This document shows, piece by piece, positions 13,770 through 13,771 of a stretch of DNA of 13,771 bases (within the stretch, counting starts at the first letter, position 1; every line of letters begins with the position of its first letter). The translations under genes and the position numbers were made by a program. The DNA lies in the NCBI GenBank assembly GCA_947630205.1, contig CANRGW010000019.1, positions 1 to 13,771 on the forward strand, given 5' to 3'. The notes beneath the pieces were generated by a model that saw nothing but the letters and a program-made list of their open reading frames with translations, had not been told where the DNA came from and searched no databases. The DNA is from an uncultured Bacilli bacterium (GTDB taxonomy: Bacteria; Bacillota_I; Bacilli_A; RF39; UBA660).

Positions 13770-13771
13770 TT

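Overview
The window is very AT-rich DNA from a low-GC Gram-positive bacterium. The standard genetic code is used: parE ends in TGA and tryptophan is TGG throughout, which argues against Mycoplasma-type code 4. ParE/ParC of Gram-positive type, the clostridial/mollicute-type GltX, and a secreted protein with a SipW/TasA-like N-terminus and a formylglycine-enzyme-like C-terminus together suggest an uncultured, probably host-associated Bacillota lineage (RF39, Erysipelotrichales or 'Mollicutes'-related Bacilli). That placement is inference. Intergenic gaps are short, and several predicted transcripts would start almost at the ribosome binding site.

Layout. Positions 1-3191 hold the end of parE followed by complete parC (topoisomerase IV), closed by a hairpin terminator. 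Positions 3192-3487 are a 296-base regulatory gap containing a consensus -35 and a perfect palindrome in the promoter spacer. Positions 3488-5353 encode a 621-residue secreted protein. Positions 5438-6845 hold a RelA/SpoT homologue broken by a one-base frameshift between its synthetase and TGS domains. It lacks the usual C-terminal regulatory domains and has Gln in place of the catalytic synthetase Glu. Positions 6899-8566 encode glutamyl-tRNA synthetase from its own promoter. Positions 8574-10974 form a small accessory-looking block: a minus-strand AraC-type regulator that is mainly DNA-binding domain, divergent from a VirD4/TraG-like ATPase without membrane segments, followed by an unrecognised helical protein. 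Positions 11002-12551 (minus) are a one-base-overlapping pair: an intact CPBP membrane protease, then a membrane-anchored calcineurin-like phosphoesterase that has lost nearly all its metal-binding histidines. Positions 12615-12875 (minus) encode an Nfu-type Fe-S scaffold. From 13014 to the window end runs a gene resembling the YutH/CotS spore-coat kinase-fold family, apparently frameshifted seven codons before its stop.

How the genes fit together. parE/parC, gltX, nfu and rel are housekeeping or stress genes. The AraC/VirD4-like/helical block and the CPBP/pseudo-phosphoesterase pair are the least explained units. No conjugation partners (relaxase, mating channel) accompany the VirD4-like ATPase, so it may have been repurposed. 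Two independent one-base frameshifts in under 14 kb, both in AT-rich stretches, could mean assembly error or real decay; raw reads would settle it. No tRNA, rRNA, insertion sequence or CRISPR array was found.
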